Assembly (NCBI RefSeq): GCF_963855985.1
Contig: NC_087096.1
Coordinates: 8,618,001-8,682,000, forward strand
Length of the DNA: 64,000 bases
Reading direction: 5' to 3'
Source: Ostrinia nubilalis
Taxonomy: Eukaryota; Arthropoda; Insecta; Lepidoptera; Crambidae
The translations under genes and the position numbers were made by a program. Shown piece after piece: positions 20,327-31,510 of the stretch (positions are counted from its first letter, which is position 1; every line of letters starts with the position of its first letter). Under the pieces are notes generated by a model. The model saw only the letters and a list, made by a program, of their open reading frames with translations. It was not told the DNA's origin and searched no databases.

Positions 20327-20332
20327 AATAAA
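20327..20332 (+). terminator. Candidate polyadenylation signal AATAAA
   Basis: AATAAA followed within 40 bp by a T-rich tract (gttcacgttttttattttt). It is 359 bp after the TAF1 stop codon. Confidence 0.6.
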
Positions 20333-20345
20333 TAATTTTAACACT

Positions 20346-21020
20346 GTTCACGTTTTTTTATTTTTTAACATTGGTTTTATTTCAATGTACGCGTATGGGT
20401 GAAGTCTATACGTACCTAAAAACTACGTACACTACTGCATAAAAATAAATTACTATTTGCTAAAAAGAAAATAGCTTGAAACTAGTACTTTTCTTAGTAT
20501 CATAGAATGCCCTAAAGCTATTTGTTTATAATTTAATACTTTATAAAACAGGATTAAAATAAGCTCAAAAGTTATTCCCACTCAGTCTGCGTTGTCACGA
20601 AACGGTTCTAAAATATTATTCAAAAATCACATCCGTTCGAGATTCGTTTACATTCGTTCTCTATCGGGAACGAACAGATTTTCTCAATTTGGAAATCTCC
20701 AAGCAGTAGAATTGGCGCATCGCAGTGAATAATAAATGAGCTGGGTGAGGCACGTACGTTCAGATTGCATATTCATAGATTTGGAATATTCGAAACAGCG
20801 CAATCAAATTGTCGAGATGAGATCTTCTAGTCTAGTCTGTCTAACGCCTTGTACTAACTTTGGATGCCAAGATTGCGTCTTTAATATTTTAGGCTGAGAA
20901 TCCTAAACGAACATTGCTGTGTGTAATGTGAATTGCAATTCGATTTTACCTGTGCAGGCTTTTTATTAGGTAAAAACTTTAAATAAACTAATTTTGGTCA
21001 TAAACCAATTATTTATTTAA
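20346..21020. other. No feature seen
   Basis: AT-rich sequence just downstream of TAF1. No open reading frame, splice-bounded coding segment or repeat structure that I can support. Confidence 0.4.
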
Positions 21021-21114
21021 ACTAGCTGACCCGGCGAACTCTGTTCCGCCTTAAAGGCAATAAATAAGTCATCGCAATTTTTCCTTAATTGCTGACCGTT
21101 TAGACCTACCCTGG
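21021..21114 (+). repeat. Left part of a split SINE/LINE 3'-end repeat
   Basis: actagctgacccggcgaact is the head of a repeat also found at 31345 and 56722. The copy is interrupted by the hAT element at 21123 and, further right, by a foldback at 24807. Its tail resumes around 25450 (agctcaatcggccctgccgt). Confidence 0.7.
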
Positions 21115-21814
21115 ACTACGACCATAGCTGGGCACCGTTAACCAAATAGTTAACTTCGTTAATCGTTAAACCGTTAATAAAAAAATTAACTTCGTTAAAC
21201 GTTAAAACGTTACATTTCGCAAGATTTAACGCAAGTTAACGTTAATCGTTAATCCGTTAACACATGATAATAAAACGAAAAAAATAATTGTATGCAACAT
21301 AAAAAAGGAATAAATTCCATGCGCGATACAAGCTTTTGAAATTTTTTGAACCTTGCATAAGTACAATAGGCTAGAAAAAAAAATTTTTAGTCCGTCAATT
21401 TTAGTATAAAAAAATATTGGACACGTATATTTTTAATTGTCAATCAAACAAATAATTACAAAGTTATAGTGCGTTGAAGTTCCGCGCGGCGTCACAAAGT
21501 GCTGCACTTTTACGCATTCACTGACGTCACGGGCCTTTTCTTTAGAACTTTGACACGATTTATCTTTTTACATTTTCATTAGTTTTAAAAAGTGAAAAAT
21601 ACGTGTCGAGTAATTTTTGATAAGCTAACTGACGGACTATTCAAAACTCTTGCTTTTTTACCCAGGAAACATCCCTATAAATTTTTTCGCTTTAGTACAA
21701 CTGCATTTCAGAATAAAAGCTTGTTTTTAAAAAAGTTTTTTAATTACATATTATAATTTTATTTTACACTTTTTAGTAGTATCTCAATCTCAGAGCCTTG
21801 GTTCAATTACAATA

Positions 21815-22321
21815 CCTACAATTTAGCACCAAAGTGCTCGAAAAGACAAATCCAGCAAACCCAAACTCGATAAGTTTCCACCGTTTCGTTTAGGAATTCC
21901 TATGGCCACCTCCTGACTCCATCATCAGGACCCTGGACATAATCTAGTACTAAAGTGCTCGAAAAGACAAATCCAACGAAACCAAATTCGATGCGATGCC
22001 GCCGTTTCATTTAGGAGTTCCTATGGCCACCGCATGACTCCATCATCAGACCAGCTCAATGGTACCATAACATTGCATTGTCATCGTACTTACATAAGTA
22101 TACCAAATTTCAACTCAATCGGTTGAGGAAAACTGGTCTTAAATTCAGATGCAAAGTTGTCCCACACATACTAACAAGTTTCGTTAGTGATCTGGTTCCA
22201 AAAACTGTTGTTTTGGGTTCTGGAAGCCCGAACGTACTTGTCAGAACGCGTTTTTCTAGCGTTTTTCAGCGTACCTGCTGTATCTTTTTGGTAAATAGTA
22301 GGTACTGGATTAACGATTAAC
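21815..22321 (+). repeat. 507-bp direct repeat, copy 1
   Basis: Nearly identical to 24152-24658, offset 2337 bp. Contains gcaccaaagtgctcgaaaag, repeated as gtactaaagtgctcgaaaag about 130 bp on, so there is also an internal imperfect duplication. An 80-residue reading frame is identical in both copies but has no protein-like features I recognise. Confidence 0.85.
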
Positions 22322-22664
22322 TTAAGAGAAGCAGAAAATCTGAAAAATGTTAATTTTAGCACATTGTATAGGTATTTCAAGAAAAAAAAGGAAAACCGAG
22401 AACTGAGACTGTGCCCCAATCTGTTTCATAGTACCCCTACCCTAGTTTTATTGTACCCCAGATCTGGGGCACAGTACAACAAAAAATTGATCTCGAAAAA
22501 GTGCCAATAATTTAAGATTACTTATAGAAACATGTAGTTTGATATTGTTGATTATTAAAGGGATAGCTAATGTAAATTTTCTTGAAAAGAGTTTATTAAA
22601 ATAATAAGATATTTTGTTTCTATGAACAATAAACGTTTTTTTGTTTCATTGTGCCCCACCTTAC

Positions 22665-23720
22665 CCTAATGTTGATCAAAAATGATTCACGCAGTTACAA
22701 ATTACGAATCTTGTGTACATTATAATCATAATCTTATGCATCATCAATATAATTATTATTATCTCTGATAGATTTTTTTTAACATACAACCTGACACTGA
22801 CTTGAAATCAATGTAAGAAAATTTGAATTTTGCAGTTCCACATTTTTGGGAAGGATCAAATTTGCCTATGAAAATATATCCCATTAAAACACAATTATTA
22901 TGATAAATTATTTTATTTCCATAGTATGCGTAATAAATAACTAAAAAGTCCTAAAATTATTATTAATTTTCCATATTTCGGGTAATTTTCCCACGTAAAT
23001 AACTGAGAACACTGGTCTTTGACGTATTATTTTTTCGAGTGAATGACGTTTGATTTCAATTAATTTCAATATTTTAATGTCGGGAAATAAGTGATTGGAT
23101 TATTATTTTGCCTGTGAAATGTGATTCCTTAATTTTTGTTTGTTCGAACAGAACGGTTTTTACACAATTTCATCACACAAGACATGTCGTATTCGTGTTG
23201 TTTTTTCGCTGCTTAAATGTGTCAACTGTGTGAAGTTTGCACTCGAAGTGGTGTAACAGGGTGTGAATGTGTGCGTGCCGGCCTGTACGTACAGGCAAGC
23301 TGGTGTATCCTAATGTCACAGTATTTTGTTGATGAGAATCCGTCCGACTTTTTTTATAGGTCCATGATGCGTGCTAATAAAGTATATGATGTACTTAACG
23401 TATTTGGTTACTTATGTTACGGTCTCATAATAGACCTTTAATTGTGTAAAGTAAAAATTAAAAGGGTATTTTACGGGCGCACGTCCCACACACATGTTTC
23501 ATCTTGTTTTTCTTTTATTATCTCCCTTTTGTAACACGTTTCTATTATGAAAGAAAGTAAAGCAACCCCTGTTTGCGGGACGTATTACCGCGTGGGCCCA
23601 TCTCCTGGCCACAAAAGGGTATTAGTATCCCTAACACTTGTACTATTACCCTTAGATAACTGAGGGGTTGAGCAAGAATATTTTCTAGGAAAACGTTAGG
23701 TATACTTGATTGGGTAATTC
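22665..23720 (+). repeat. 1056-bp repeat, copy 1 (inside the hAT element)
   Basis: Matches 27312-28367 at every place I compared, offset 4647 bp. It carries a 74-residue ATG-started frame (23217-23441) rich in Cys at its start (MCQLCEVCTRSGVTGCECVR). I do not recognise the product. I see no inverted ends and no target duplication. Confidence 0.8.
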
Positions 23721-24151
23721 TCATTAAAACGCAATGAAAATCAGTGACCAAGGTACATCGCTAGTTGGGTGGTCAAGGTACAACATTACGACTACTTCAC
23801 TTAATAAGCAAAATAAACCCACTTCCATTTGAGCTTAGGATCTGAAACTCATATTGTCCAGTAGCTAGATTTATAAAGATTATGTTCTAACTATAACCGT
23901 TTTGTCAAACATGCAACATTTTTCATAAATTGACATGAAGTAAACCTCCAAAATCTCACTGCGTCAGTGTAAAATATTAAATTACCATTTTTTCTTGAAC
24001 TTGCACGGCGTCGGCGAATCTTAGCTAACTTCACGTTAATGTTGACAAATAACGTATGTAATACCCTAGACAACTTTTCATAAAACCACATAATTTAAAA
24101 AATATATACAATTGTTTTAGGTACAACTCTGTCCAAGGTTCAACAGGTTCC

Positions 24152-24658
24152 CCTACAATTTAGCACCAAAGTGCTCGAAAAGACAAATCCAGCAAACCCA
24201 AACTCGATAAGTTTCCACCGTTTCGTTTAGGAATTCCTATGGCCACCTCCTGACTCCATCATCAGGACCCTGGACATAATCTAGTACTAAAGTGCTCGAA
24301 AAGACAAATCCAACGAAACCAAATTCGATGCGATGCCGCCGTTTCATTTAGGAGTTCCTATGGCCACCGCATGACTCCATCATCAGACCAGCTCAATGGT
24401 ACCATAACATTGCATTGTCATCGTACTTACATAAGTATACCAAATTTCAACTCAATCGGTTGAGGAAAACTGGTCTTAAATTCAGATGCAAAGTTGTCCC
24501 ACACATACTAACAAGTTTCGTTAGTGATCTGGTTCCAAAAACTGTTGTTTTGGGTTCTGGAAGCCCGAACGTACTTGTCAGAACGCGTTTTTCTAGCGTT
24601 TTTCAGCGTACCTGCTGTATCTTTTTGGTAAATAGTAGGTACTGGATTAACGATTAAC
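24152..24658 (+). repeat. 507-bp direct repeat, copy 2
   Basis: Second copy of 21815-22321. Here it runs on directly into the ttaacg-rich right end of the hAT element, so this copy is probably the original position. Confidence 0.85.
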
Positions 24659-24806
24659 GGACTTAGGATAATTTAACGGAAGTTAACGAGTCCGTTAACA
24701 TTTTTTAAAGTTAACTTAAAAGTTAATCCGTTAATAGAAATGTTAACTTCGTTAATTAACGATTAACGGATTAACGAGTTAATGCCCAGCTGTGACTACG
24801 ACAAAC

Positions 24807-25449
24807 AAAGGACAATGACCAAAAGTGGTCCAAATGTCCACCACTAATGAGACCTATATTGGCTTATAGTGCATTAAATAGAGATTAACTTTCAGTATGG
24901 GACGAAAAAAAAAATAAGCTGTCAGTGAAAAGTTATGACCGTATGAAAAATTGTAGTAGTTTACGCGCTAATCTCAGGAACTACTGGTCCGATTTGAAAA
25001 ATTCTTTTTGTTATGGATAGCCCATTTATCAAGGGTGGTTTTAGGATAAATAACATCACCCTGCAACCAATAGGGGCGGAGCAGTAAAGACAACAAATGT
25101 TGTAAAAATGGGAAATATTATTCAAACTATTTTCACGCGTACAAAGTCGTAGGCTTAGGTAGTATAATATTTAATAAAATTCATCTATAAGCCCGCGCCA
25201 CATGCGACATGACATAATATGCGTAGATAAGTCCAAAATGTGCAATGGATAGAATGATATCAAGAACATTTTTCGGATGAAAAGGTAAAAAACAAACTTT
25301 TCATTCAGCCATAACTTTTTACTGACAGCATATTTTTGATTGCGGTTTGGTTATAATGAATCAGTATTTAGTAGACTATTTTACTACATAGGTCTCGTTA
25401 GTGGTGGACATTTGGACCACACTCCATACATTTTTGGTCATTGTCCTTT
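24807..25449. repeat. Foldback element (~640 bp)
   Basis: aaaggacaatgaccaaaagt with gtccaccactaatgagacc on the left mirrors ggtctcgttagtggtggaca with ttggtcattgtccttt on the right. The arms also share a segment around ataagctgtcagtgaaaagt. It lies a few bases from the hAT target duplication, so three elements are nested here. Confidence 0.75.
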
Positions 25450-25563
25450 AAAACCAAAACCAGCTCAATCGGCCCTGCCGTTCTCGAGTTTTAATCAGAC
25501 TAACGATTAACAGCAATTCATTTTTATTTATATAGATAGATATTGCTAATATTTTGTTTATTT

Positions 25564-25650
25564 GAGGCTGGGTTGCACTATTTTACTTTACCTTTAACAA
25601 ACGTCAAAAATCTGTCAAACTCCATACAAAAAGCACCGGTTATCGTGGTG
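25564..25650 (+). repeat. MITE fragment, ggctgggttgcac family
   Basis: ggctgggttgcactatttta is followed by aacaaacgtcaaaaatctgt and caccggttatcg. The same family appears at 54110-54300. A (GTG)n tract at 25645-25662 follows. Confidence 0.6.
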
Positions 25651-25734
25651 GTGGTGGTGGTGGTATTTTGTTGTTTTAAGTCCGTAGGTAATGTACCGTC
25701 TCCGTCATCTGAAATTCTAGGTACCTAGAATATA

Positions 25735-26520
25735 CAGGGTGTTAGGTAAATGGGTATATGAGCCGACACTAGTCCATGTTAACATGGGCATATAAATGGT
25801 ATGGTGAAGTCAGAAATGGCAATGCCAGATTTTGTATGGAAGGTGGCGTCTTTTTTTTTCGCGCGGCCAACGACCAAACCTTATTTTTTGATTACAAAAT
25901 AGTGTAATAAACCAAACTTACTATGACATATGTATACCTCTAAACTCAGTCTGAACTGAGTTACGAGCATTAGAAGTTTGATGATTTTCATACTAGATTT
26001 GCTTTTTGCGCGCAAGTTTTGTAAGAAATTGCAACAAAATAGTGACATTGTATGTGTAAACAAACAATACCATCCATTAAAGGCTCCAGACATCAGTATG
26101 CAGCAGAATCAGCGCAATTAAAATATTGCGCAATATTTTGTTGCAATTTCTTACAAAACTTGCGCGCAAAAAGCAAATCTAGTATGAAAATCATCAAACT
26201 TCTAATGCTCGTAACTCAGTTTAGAGGTATACATGCGATAATAAGTTTGGTTTATTACACTATTTTGTAATCAAAAAATAAAGTTTGGTCGATGGCCGCG
26301 CGAAAAAAAAAGATGCCAATTTCCGGCATTGTCTTTTGATATCATCATTTTATTTTTTTAAATTTTCACACAAAATATATTTTATAAAATCTGATTTGTA
26401 TGAAAATTAAAATAATTAAAATGAAGATATCAATCTTCTGACTTCACCATACCATTTATATGACCATGTTAACATGGGCTAGTGTCGGCTCATATACCTA
26501 CCCATTTACCTAACACCCTG
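25735..26520. repeat. Nested foldback: TA-flanked MITE containing another palindrome
   Basis: The outer arms cagggtgttaggtaaatggg and cccatttacctaacaccctg are inverted over about 80 bp and flanked by TA. Inside lies 25818-26332, a second copy of the 524-bp foldback found at 3719-4242, with its non-palindromic centre in the reverse orientation. The short frames across it are by-products. Confidence 0.8.
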
Positions 26521-26522
26521 TA

Positions 26523-27311
26523 TAATAACTTTTTAGAGACCCAGATATTTTGATTTTGAATGTAGTACGAATATTATCTACTTACGAGAAAATTATAATT
26601 TACTCGTGTACTAAGTATTTAGTACCGATTCACTATAAATTAAAACAATTTATTGTAAATCGCTTTGTTAAGTAAGTCAAATAATTCCGGGAAAACCTGA
26701 AACGTTTTGGTTAGAGATTACTATTCACAGAAATCATACCTTAATTGAAAATCTAGCTAACCACTAATACGTAAAAGCACAAATAAGCCAAACAAACTTA
26801 GAATCCAATTTCTGGAAATTCTAGCATCAAAGTTTATATTTCAATTTCTGCGACTGTATACTGTAGATGCCTACTCGTATTTCAGATGAGTTGGTTTCTG
26901 GAAATCCTGAGTTAGATTTAAAATTTTCAGGAACGCAACAATATTTAAATAAACAGCAACATATTTAAGCTTAATATTTAGAAAATGTTTCTAAAGTAGG
27001 TATGCGTGCCATGGACCTATAAAAAAAGGCGGACGGAACTCGCGCTACAACAAAACTGTGACGCAAAATTTTGGCGTTTGTCTATTGTGTGAGTGAATTT
27101 AGGGATGCCATGTTAGCCAAAACATTTTACCCATTTATTTTAAGAAAAACATAGATCGGCAGATGTTACTTGGAAATGTAGACAGAATTATTCCGTGCCA
27201 TTTTAAAAGGATGAAAGGTGAATGCGTTGAGGTAGGCGCGAAATTTTCAATGTTCAAATTTTCTTACATTGTTTGCAAGTCAGTGTGTCAGGGTATGTAG
27301 TTATGTACATA
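26523..27311. other. No gene seen
   Basis: AT-rich sequence between two repeats. The only open stretches are short and lack coding character. Confidence 0.35.
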
Positions 27312-28367
27312 CCTAATGTTGATCAAAAATGATTCACGCAGTTACAAATTACGAATCTTGTGTACATTATAATCATAATCTTATGCATCATCAATATAAT
27401 TATTATTATCTCTGATAGATTTTTTTTAACATACAACCTGACACTGACTTGAAATCAATGTAAGAAAATTTGAATTTTGCAGTTCCACATTTTTGGGAAG
27501 GATCAAATTTGCCTATGAAAATATATCCCATTAAAACACAATTATTATGATAAATTATTTTATTTCCATAGTATGCGTAATAAATAACTAAAAAGTCCTA
27601 AAATTATTATTAATTTTCCATATTTCGGGTAATTTTCCCACGTAAATAACTGAGAACACTGGTCTTTGACGTATTATTTTTTCGAGTGAATGACGTTTGA
27701 TTTCAATTAATTTCAATATTTTAATGTCGGGAAATAAGTGATTGGATTATTATTTTGCCTGTGAAATGTGATTCCTTAATTTTTGTTTGTTCGAACAGAA
27801 CGGTTTTTACACAATTTCATCACACAAGACATGTCGTATTCGTGTTGTTTTTTCGCTGCTTAAATGTGTCAACTGTGTGAAGTTTGCACTCGAAGTGGTG
27901 TAACAGGGTGTGAATGTGTGCGTGCCGGCCTGTACGTACAGGCAAGCTGGTGTATCCTAATGTCACAGTATTTTGTTGATGAGAATCCGTCCGACTTTTT
28001 TTATAGGTCCATGATGCGTGCTAATAAAGTATATGATGTACTTAACGTATTTGGTTACTTATGTTACGGTCTCATAATAGACCTTTAATTGTGTAAAGTA
28101 AAAATTAAAAGGGTATTTTACGGGCGCACGTCCCACACACATGTTTCATCTTGTTTTTCTTTTATTATCTCCCTTTTGTAACACGTTTCTATTATGAAAG
28201 AAAGTAAAGCAACCCCTGTTTGCGGGACGTATTACCGCGTGGGCCCATCTCCTGGCCACAAAAGGGTATTAGTATCCCTAACACTTGTACTATTACCCTT
28301 AGATAACTGAGGGGTTGAGCAAGAATATTTTCTAGGAAAACGTTAGGTATACTTGATTGGGTAATTC
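27312..28367 (+). repeat. 1056-bp repeat, copy 2
   Basis: Second copy of 22665-23720, same orientation, outside the hAT element. The 74-residue frame (27864-28088) has an identical translation. It is followed at 28558-28591 by a (TTTA)n tract. Confidence 0.8.
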
Positions 28368-28591
28368 AACTTCAATTTCTATATTGTAATTGTTATCAAA
28401 ATAGTTTTTACTTGACTGTTTAATATTACCTTAGATATCATTTTGCCACTAGCTTAAAAGTAAAACTGTTTGTCGTAATGCTACTGTAATTTACTTTTAT
28501 AGTTGTGTTATTTCGCAGCTGCGATACAAGCGTGAGCTTAGTGTAGTACAACTTCTTAGAAATAAAGCTATTATTTATTTATTTATTTAAT

Positions 28592-29567
28592 TCTTAACGT
28601 AAGTAAATAAGTTACAAGGCTTATTAAAAAATTTGCGCAGTTGCCCCAAAAATCTAGGCTTTTTTTGGAGTTACACACTGACACACACGAATTAAAATCT
28701 GTTATACTGAAATGGCTGATCAAGTAACATTTACAGCCCCGTTATACTGCGAGTGACGTGGATGTAGGCACTTTTCTGTCTAATACGAGTGCCTACTCGT
28801 ATGACTAGAAAATATACTAGATTTGTAGATATTAAAGTGGATTATATCCCGAATAATGTTTGAGATGTATTGAAAAAAGAATTAAACAAGCAAAAATAGC
28901 AAAAGATAAGACTTTTTCGTGCCTCACAGACACGCAAGGGATAATGTTGTTACTACAAAAAGGTCATACGAGTATATTCGAATAGACCTTTTGTGTAACA
29001 CTGTTGGGTCTTTGCTATGCTTTCTATGAATTCGTTATTACCCTCCCATTCTGCATTGAATAGAATCCTCTAATCTAGTTAGATGTCTTATTGGGGTGTA
29101 CTTTACGACTAGATACACATGAATACTACTTACTCTTTATTTTATAAGTCGTTAAAGTAGATGATATCTAATACTATAGAATAACATTGTGCAGATATAA
29201 TTTAATGTAAGTAACTACTTATATTGTAATTACAACCTACATGTCAGCAAAAAGGTACAGTGAAAAGATCATCAATTTATATTTTCTGTGAAATTGTAGA
29301 GCTAAAATTAATAAGGTCATGTTTTAGTTCAATTATTTTCTTAATTAACCACGTAATGCAATTAACAACTTATTTTACCTTTGCTTAATTATTGTTTGCT
29401 GAATTAGCAAAACGCTTACAGGTTTTATTCTCGACAGGCATGATAAATAGTGCCCAGGGCTAGCCTAATTGCTTTCAAAATGTAGCATCAGCCTTGGAAG
29501 TTCTATCAAATAAATTTGCGAACTAATTTGGGCCATACCGCACTGATGACTCTCAATTAACTCGTCT
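28592..29567. other. No gene seen
   Basis: AT-rich sequence without recognisable coding or repeat structure. Confidence 0.35.
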
Positions 29568-29570
29568 TTA

Positions 29571-30620
29571 GGGGAGAGGGGGGCATAGTGGAAGGGGTGG
29601 GCAAAGCGAAAAATTTGATTTTACCAACACTCTTTCACCCAACGGCACTCGTGCTTCACGTAAGCCAAGCACAGGGCCGACCAAGGTCATTGACCAAAAT
29701 CAGTCCGGCTAGCGCCACTGAGCAGGCTACATGACTGCGCGATGTAGATCGAGTGAGTTTCTTACGAAATTCAAGGATTTTGGAAACTGGATATTATTGT
29801 CAAAAGTGAGTAGTGATGTTATTTTTATTATTTAAATCTAATATCTGTTTATCATAGATTCCTTTGACATTTTGTAGATTAAACAAATTTTAACACTTTC
29901 TTAGTTATCAATTGAAAACTGTAATTATTATCAAAAAGGCAAAGTGGAAAATATTTCAAGGGGGCAAAGTGGAATGATTCCCACATAGAAATATTTAATT
30001 TGTTTTTTCAGATGGTTCATAATTATTACAAAAGTAAAACGAACCAAGGCTCATGGAGAGAAGATCAAATGAGAAGAGCGATGGAGGAAGCGAGTCTTAC
30101 TACGATTAGTTCGGCATCACAAAATATGGTATCCTAATTGGAACTCTTCATTGTCATTTGAAATCTGGTGATGCATCGAAGAAGATTGATAGGTTTCGTC
30201 CAGTATTTTTCAAAAAAACTGGAGCAAAAAATATATGATCTTGCCGTAGTAAGGGACAAGGTTTTTTATGGCCTGAAACAGTTCCTAATTACTAAATAAG
30301 TTGTTTATGTTATTTCATTTAATTGACCTCATTAGCAAAATGCTCAAATACAGTAGATAAACGCTTAATAAGTGCCTTTTTCACTTTGCCCAATGTGCAA
30401 TTCCACTTTACCCTTGTGATAAGGGCAAAGCGGAAAATTATAGACTATAAAAAAAACTTTTTTTATGCCAAAATAGTTAATAATTCGTAAATTTTTTTTA
30501 GAGTTATCTATAATATAATACTTGTAGTATCATTTCGATTAAAACTAGTCTTCGTAACTTATCTGGTTCTTTTTATTTTTTCGATTGAAGTTAAGTACTC
30601 CACTATGCCCCCCCTTCCCC
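29571..30620 (+). mobile_element. Pogo-like DNA transposon relic, ~1.05 kb
   Basis: The ends ggggagaggggggcatagtg and cactatgcccccccttcccc are inverted and flanked by TA (29569-29570 and 30621-30622), as for Tc1/mariner/pogo elements. From 30012 an ATG opens MVHNYYKSKTNQGSWREDQM, which resembles the N-terminal helix-turn-helix of pogo-type transposases and CENP-B-like proteins. After a frameshift near 30122 the frame continues as YGILIGTLHCHLKSGDASKK. The catalytic DDE domain is absent. Confidence 0.72.
30012..30240 (+). pseudogene. Pogo-type transposase N-terminal fragment, frameshifted
   Basis: Two segments in different frames, joined at about 30122, together resemble the start of a pogo-family transposase: a SW.E..M..A pattern, then YGI..GTLH..L and KKIDRFRPVF. 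The first frame ends in TAA right after the shift. No catalytic part follows, so this is a dead remnant. Confidence 0.65.
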
Positions 30621-30623
30621 TAA

Positions 30624-31344
30624 ATCAAAATAAGCCCAAAAATGTTCTAAAACTTGGAAAAGTTCGTGTTTATGTACAGACAGGTTTACAAATGCGTGGT
30701 AGGTATCTAGGTATAATAGCACAGATAACTGAATCCAAATAAATCCAAGAGCGAAATTAGGCGTAAGTAGGTACCTACTTAGTTATTCGCTTAAAAAAGT
30801 AACTTGCTTTTAAAATTACATAACTTGTCAGGTTTTCTTATTTTGTAGAGCGTTCTTTTATCGGTTGTCATATTAGTTTCAAGTATACTTAACCATGATA
30901 CAATAGCAGAAGATGTAAATCATATCTTTGACCAAAAAAAAGATGTCGTGCGTAATATTTCTGAATCTGACTGTACTGGGTAAAAGCCAAAGACTCAATT
31001 CCGAAAGTAATTTACCGCAACCGTGTTTTGGCTTGTATTAAAACTTATTTCGTCGTATTTTGGCTGCTTCCTACACGATACATTATTTTTCTTGACATAA
31101 TAATGTTTGGGATGTAGTAACGTGACGTCGCAATTCGCTGAGCTATTATTTTATTCGAGATTGTAATTTCAAGGAATCGGAAAATGTCCATAAATTATTA
31201 AGTTTACTTATTTAACTGTATCTTGATAAAACATGGTTAATGTTCGAAAACTTGCCTTGCTAAAAATTTTAATTTGAAAAATGTCTACTGTCTACAAAAA
31301 CTTTGAAAGAAATAAGTAGAGTTTCACTTTAGTTTTATTAAAAA
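30624..31344. other. No gene seen
   Basis: AT-rich sequence; nothing recognised. Confidence 0.35.
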
Positions 31345-31510
31345 CTAGCTGACCCGGCGAACTTTGTTCCGCCTTAATGGCAATAAATAAGCAGACTTTT
31401 TTTTTAATTTCGAACGGGATAAAAAGTATCCTATGTCCTTCTCCTGGCTCTAAACTACCTCCCTGACAATTTTCAGCTAAATCGGTTCTGCCGGTTGTAT
31501 AGATTAATTT
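31345..31510 (+). repeat. SINE/LINE 3'-end repeat (gctgacccggcg type)
   Basis: ctagctgacccggcgaactt, then gttccgccttaatggcaata, cgggataaaaagtatcctat and gctaaatcggttctgccggt. Closely matches 56722-56890. Confidence 0.75.

Larger units (their letters stand above)
19969..20345 (+). other. TAF1: TAF1 3' untranslated region
   Basis: From the TAA stop to about 15 bp after the only AATAAA seen here (20327-20332). Most of it (about 20100-20297) is an inverted-repeat element, so the polyadenylation signal lies just after a transposon-derived segment. The true end of the transcript is inferred. Confidence 0.6.
21123..24794. mobile_element. hAT-type non-autonomous transposon, 3.67 kb
   Basis: The ends catagctgggca and tgcccagctgtg are inverted (one mismatch). 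The element is flanked by a perfect 8-bp duplication, actacgac, at 21115-21122 and 24795-24802, the hallmark of the hAT superfamily. Both subterminal regions are packed with ttaacg/cgttaa iterations, likely transposase binding sites. No transposase is encoded. The interior holds a 507-bp direct repeat (21815-22321 and 24152-24658) and one copy of the 1056-bp repeat (22665-23720). Confidence 0.85.

Noticed and set aside
22665..28367. The two 1056-bp copies as LTRs of one retrotransposon
   Set aside because: The DNA between them contains the right half of a hAT element and several unrelated repeats, with no gag or pol sequence; the ends lack TG...CA and a target duplication.
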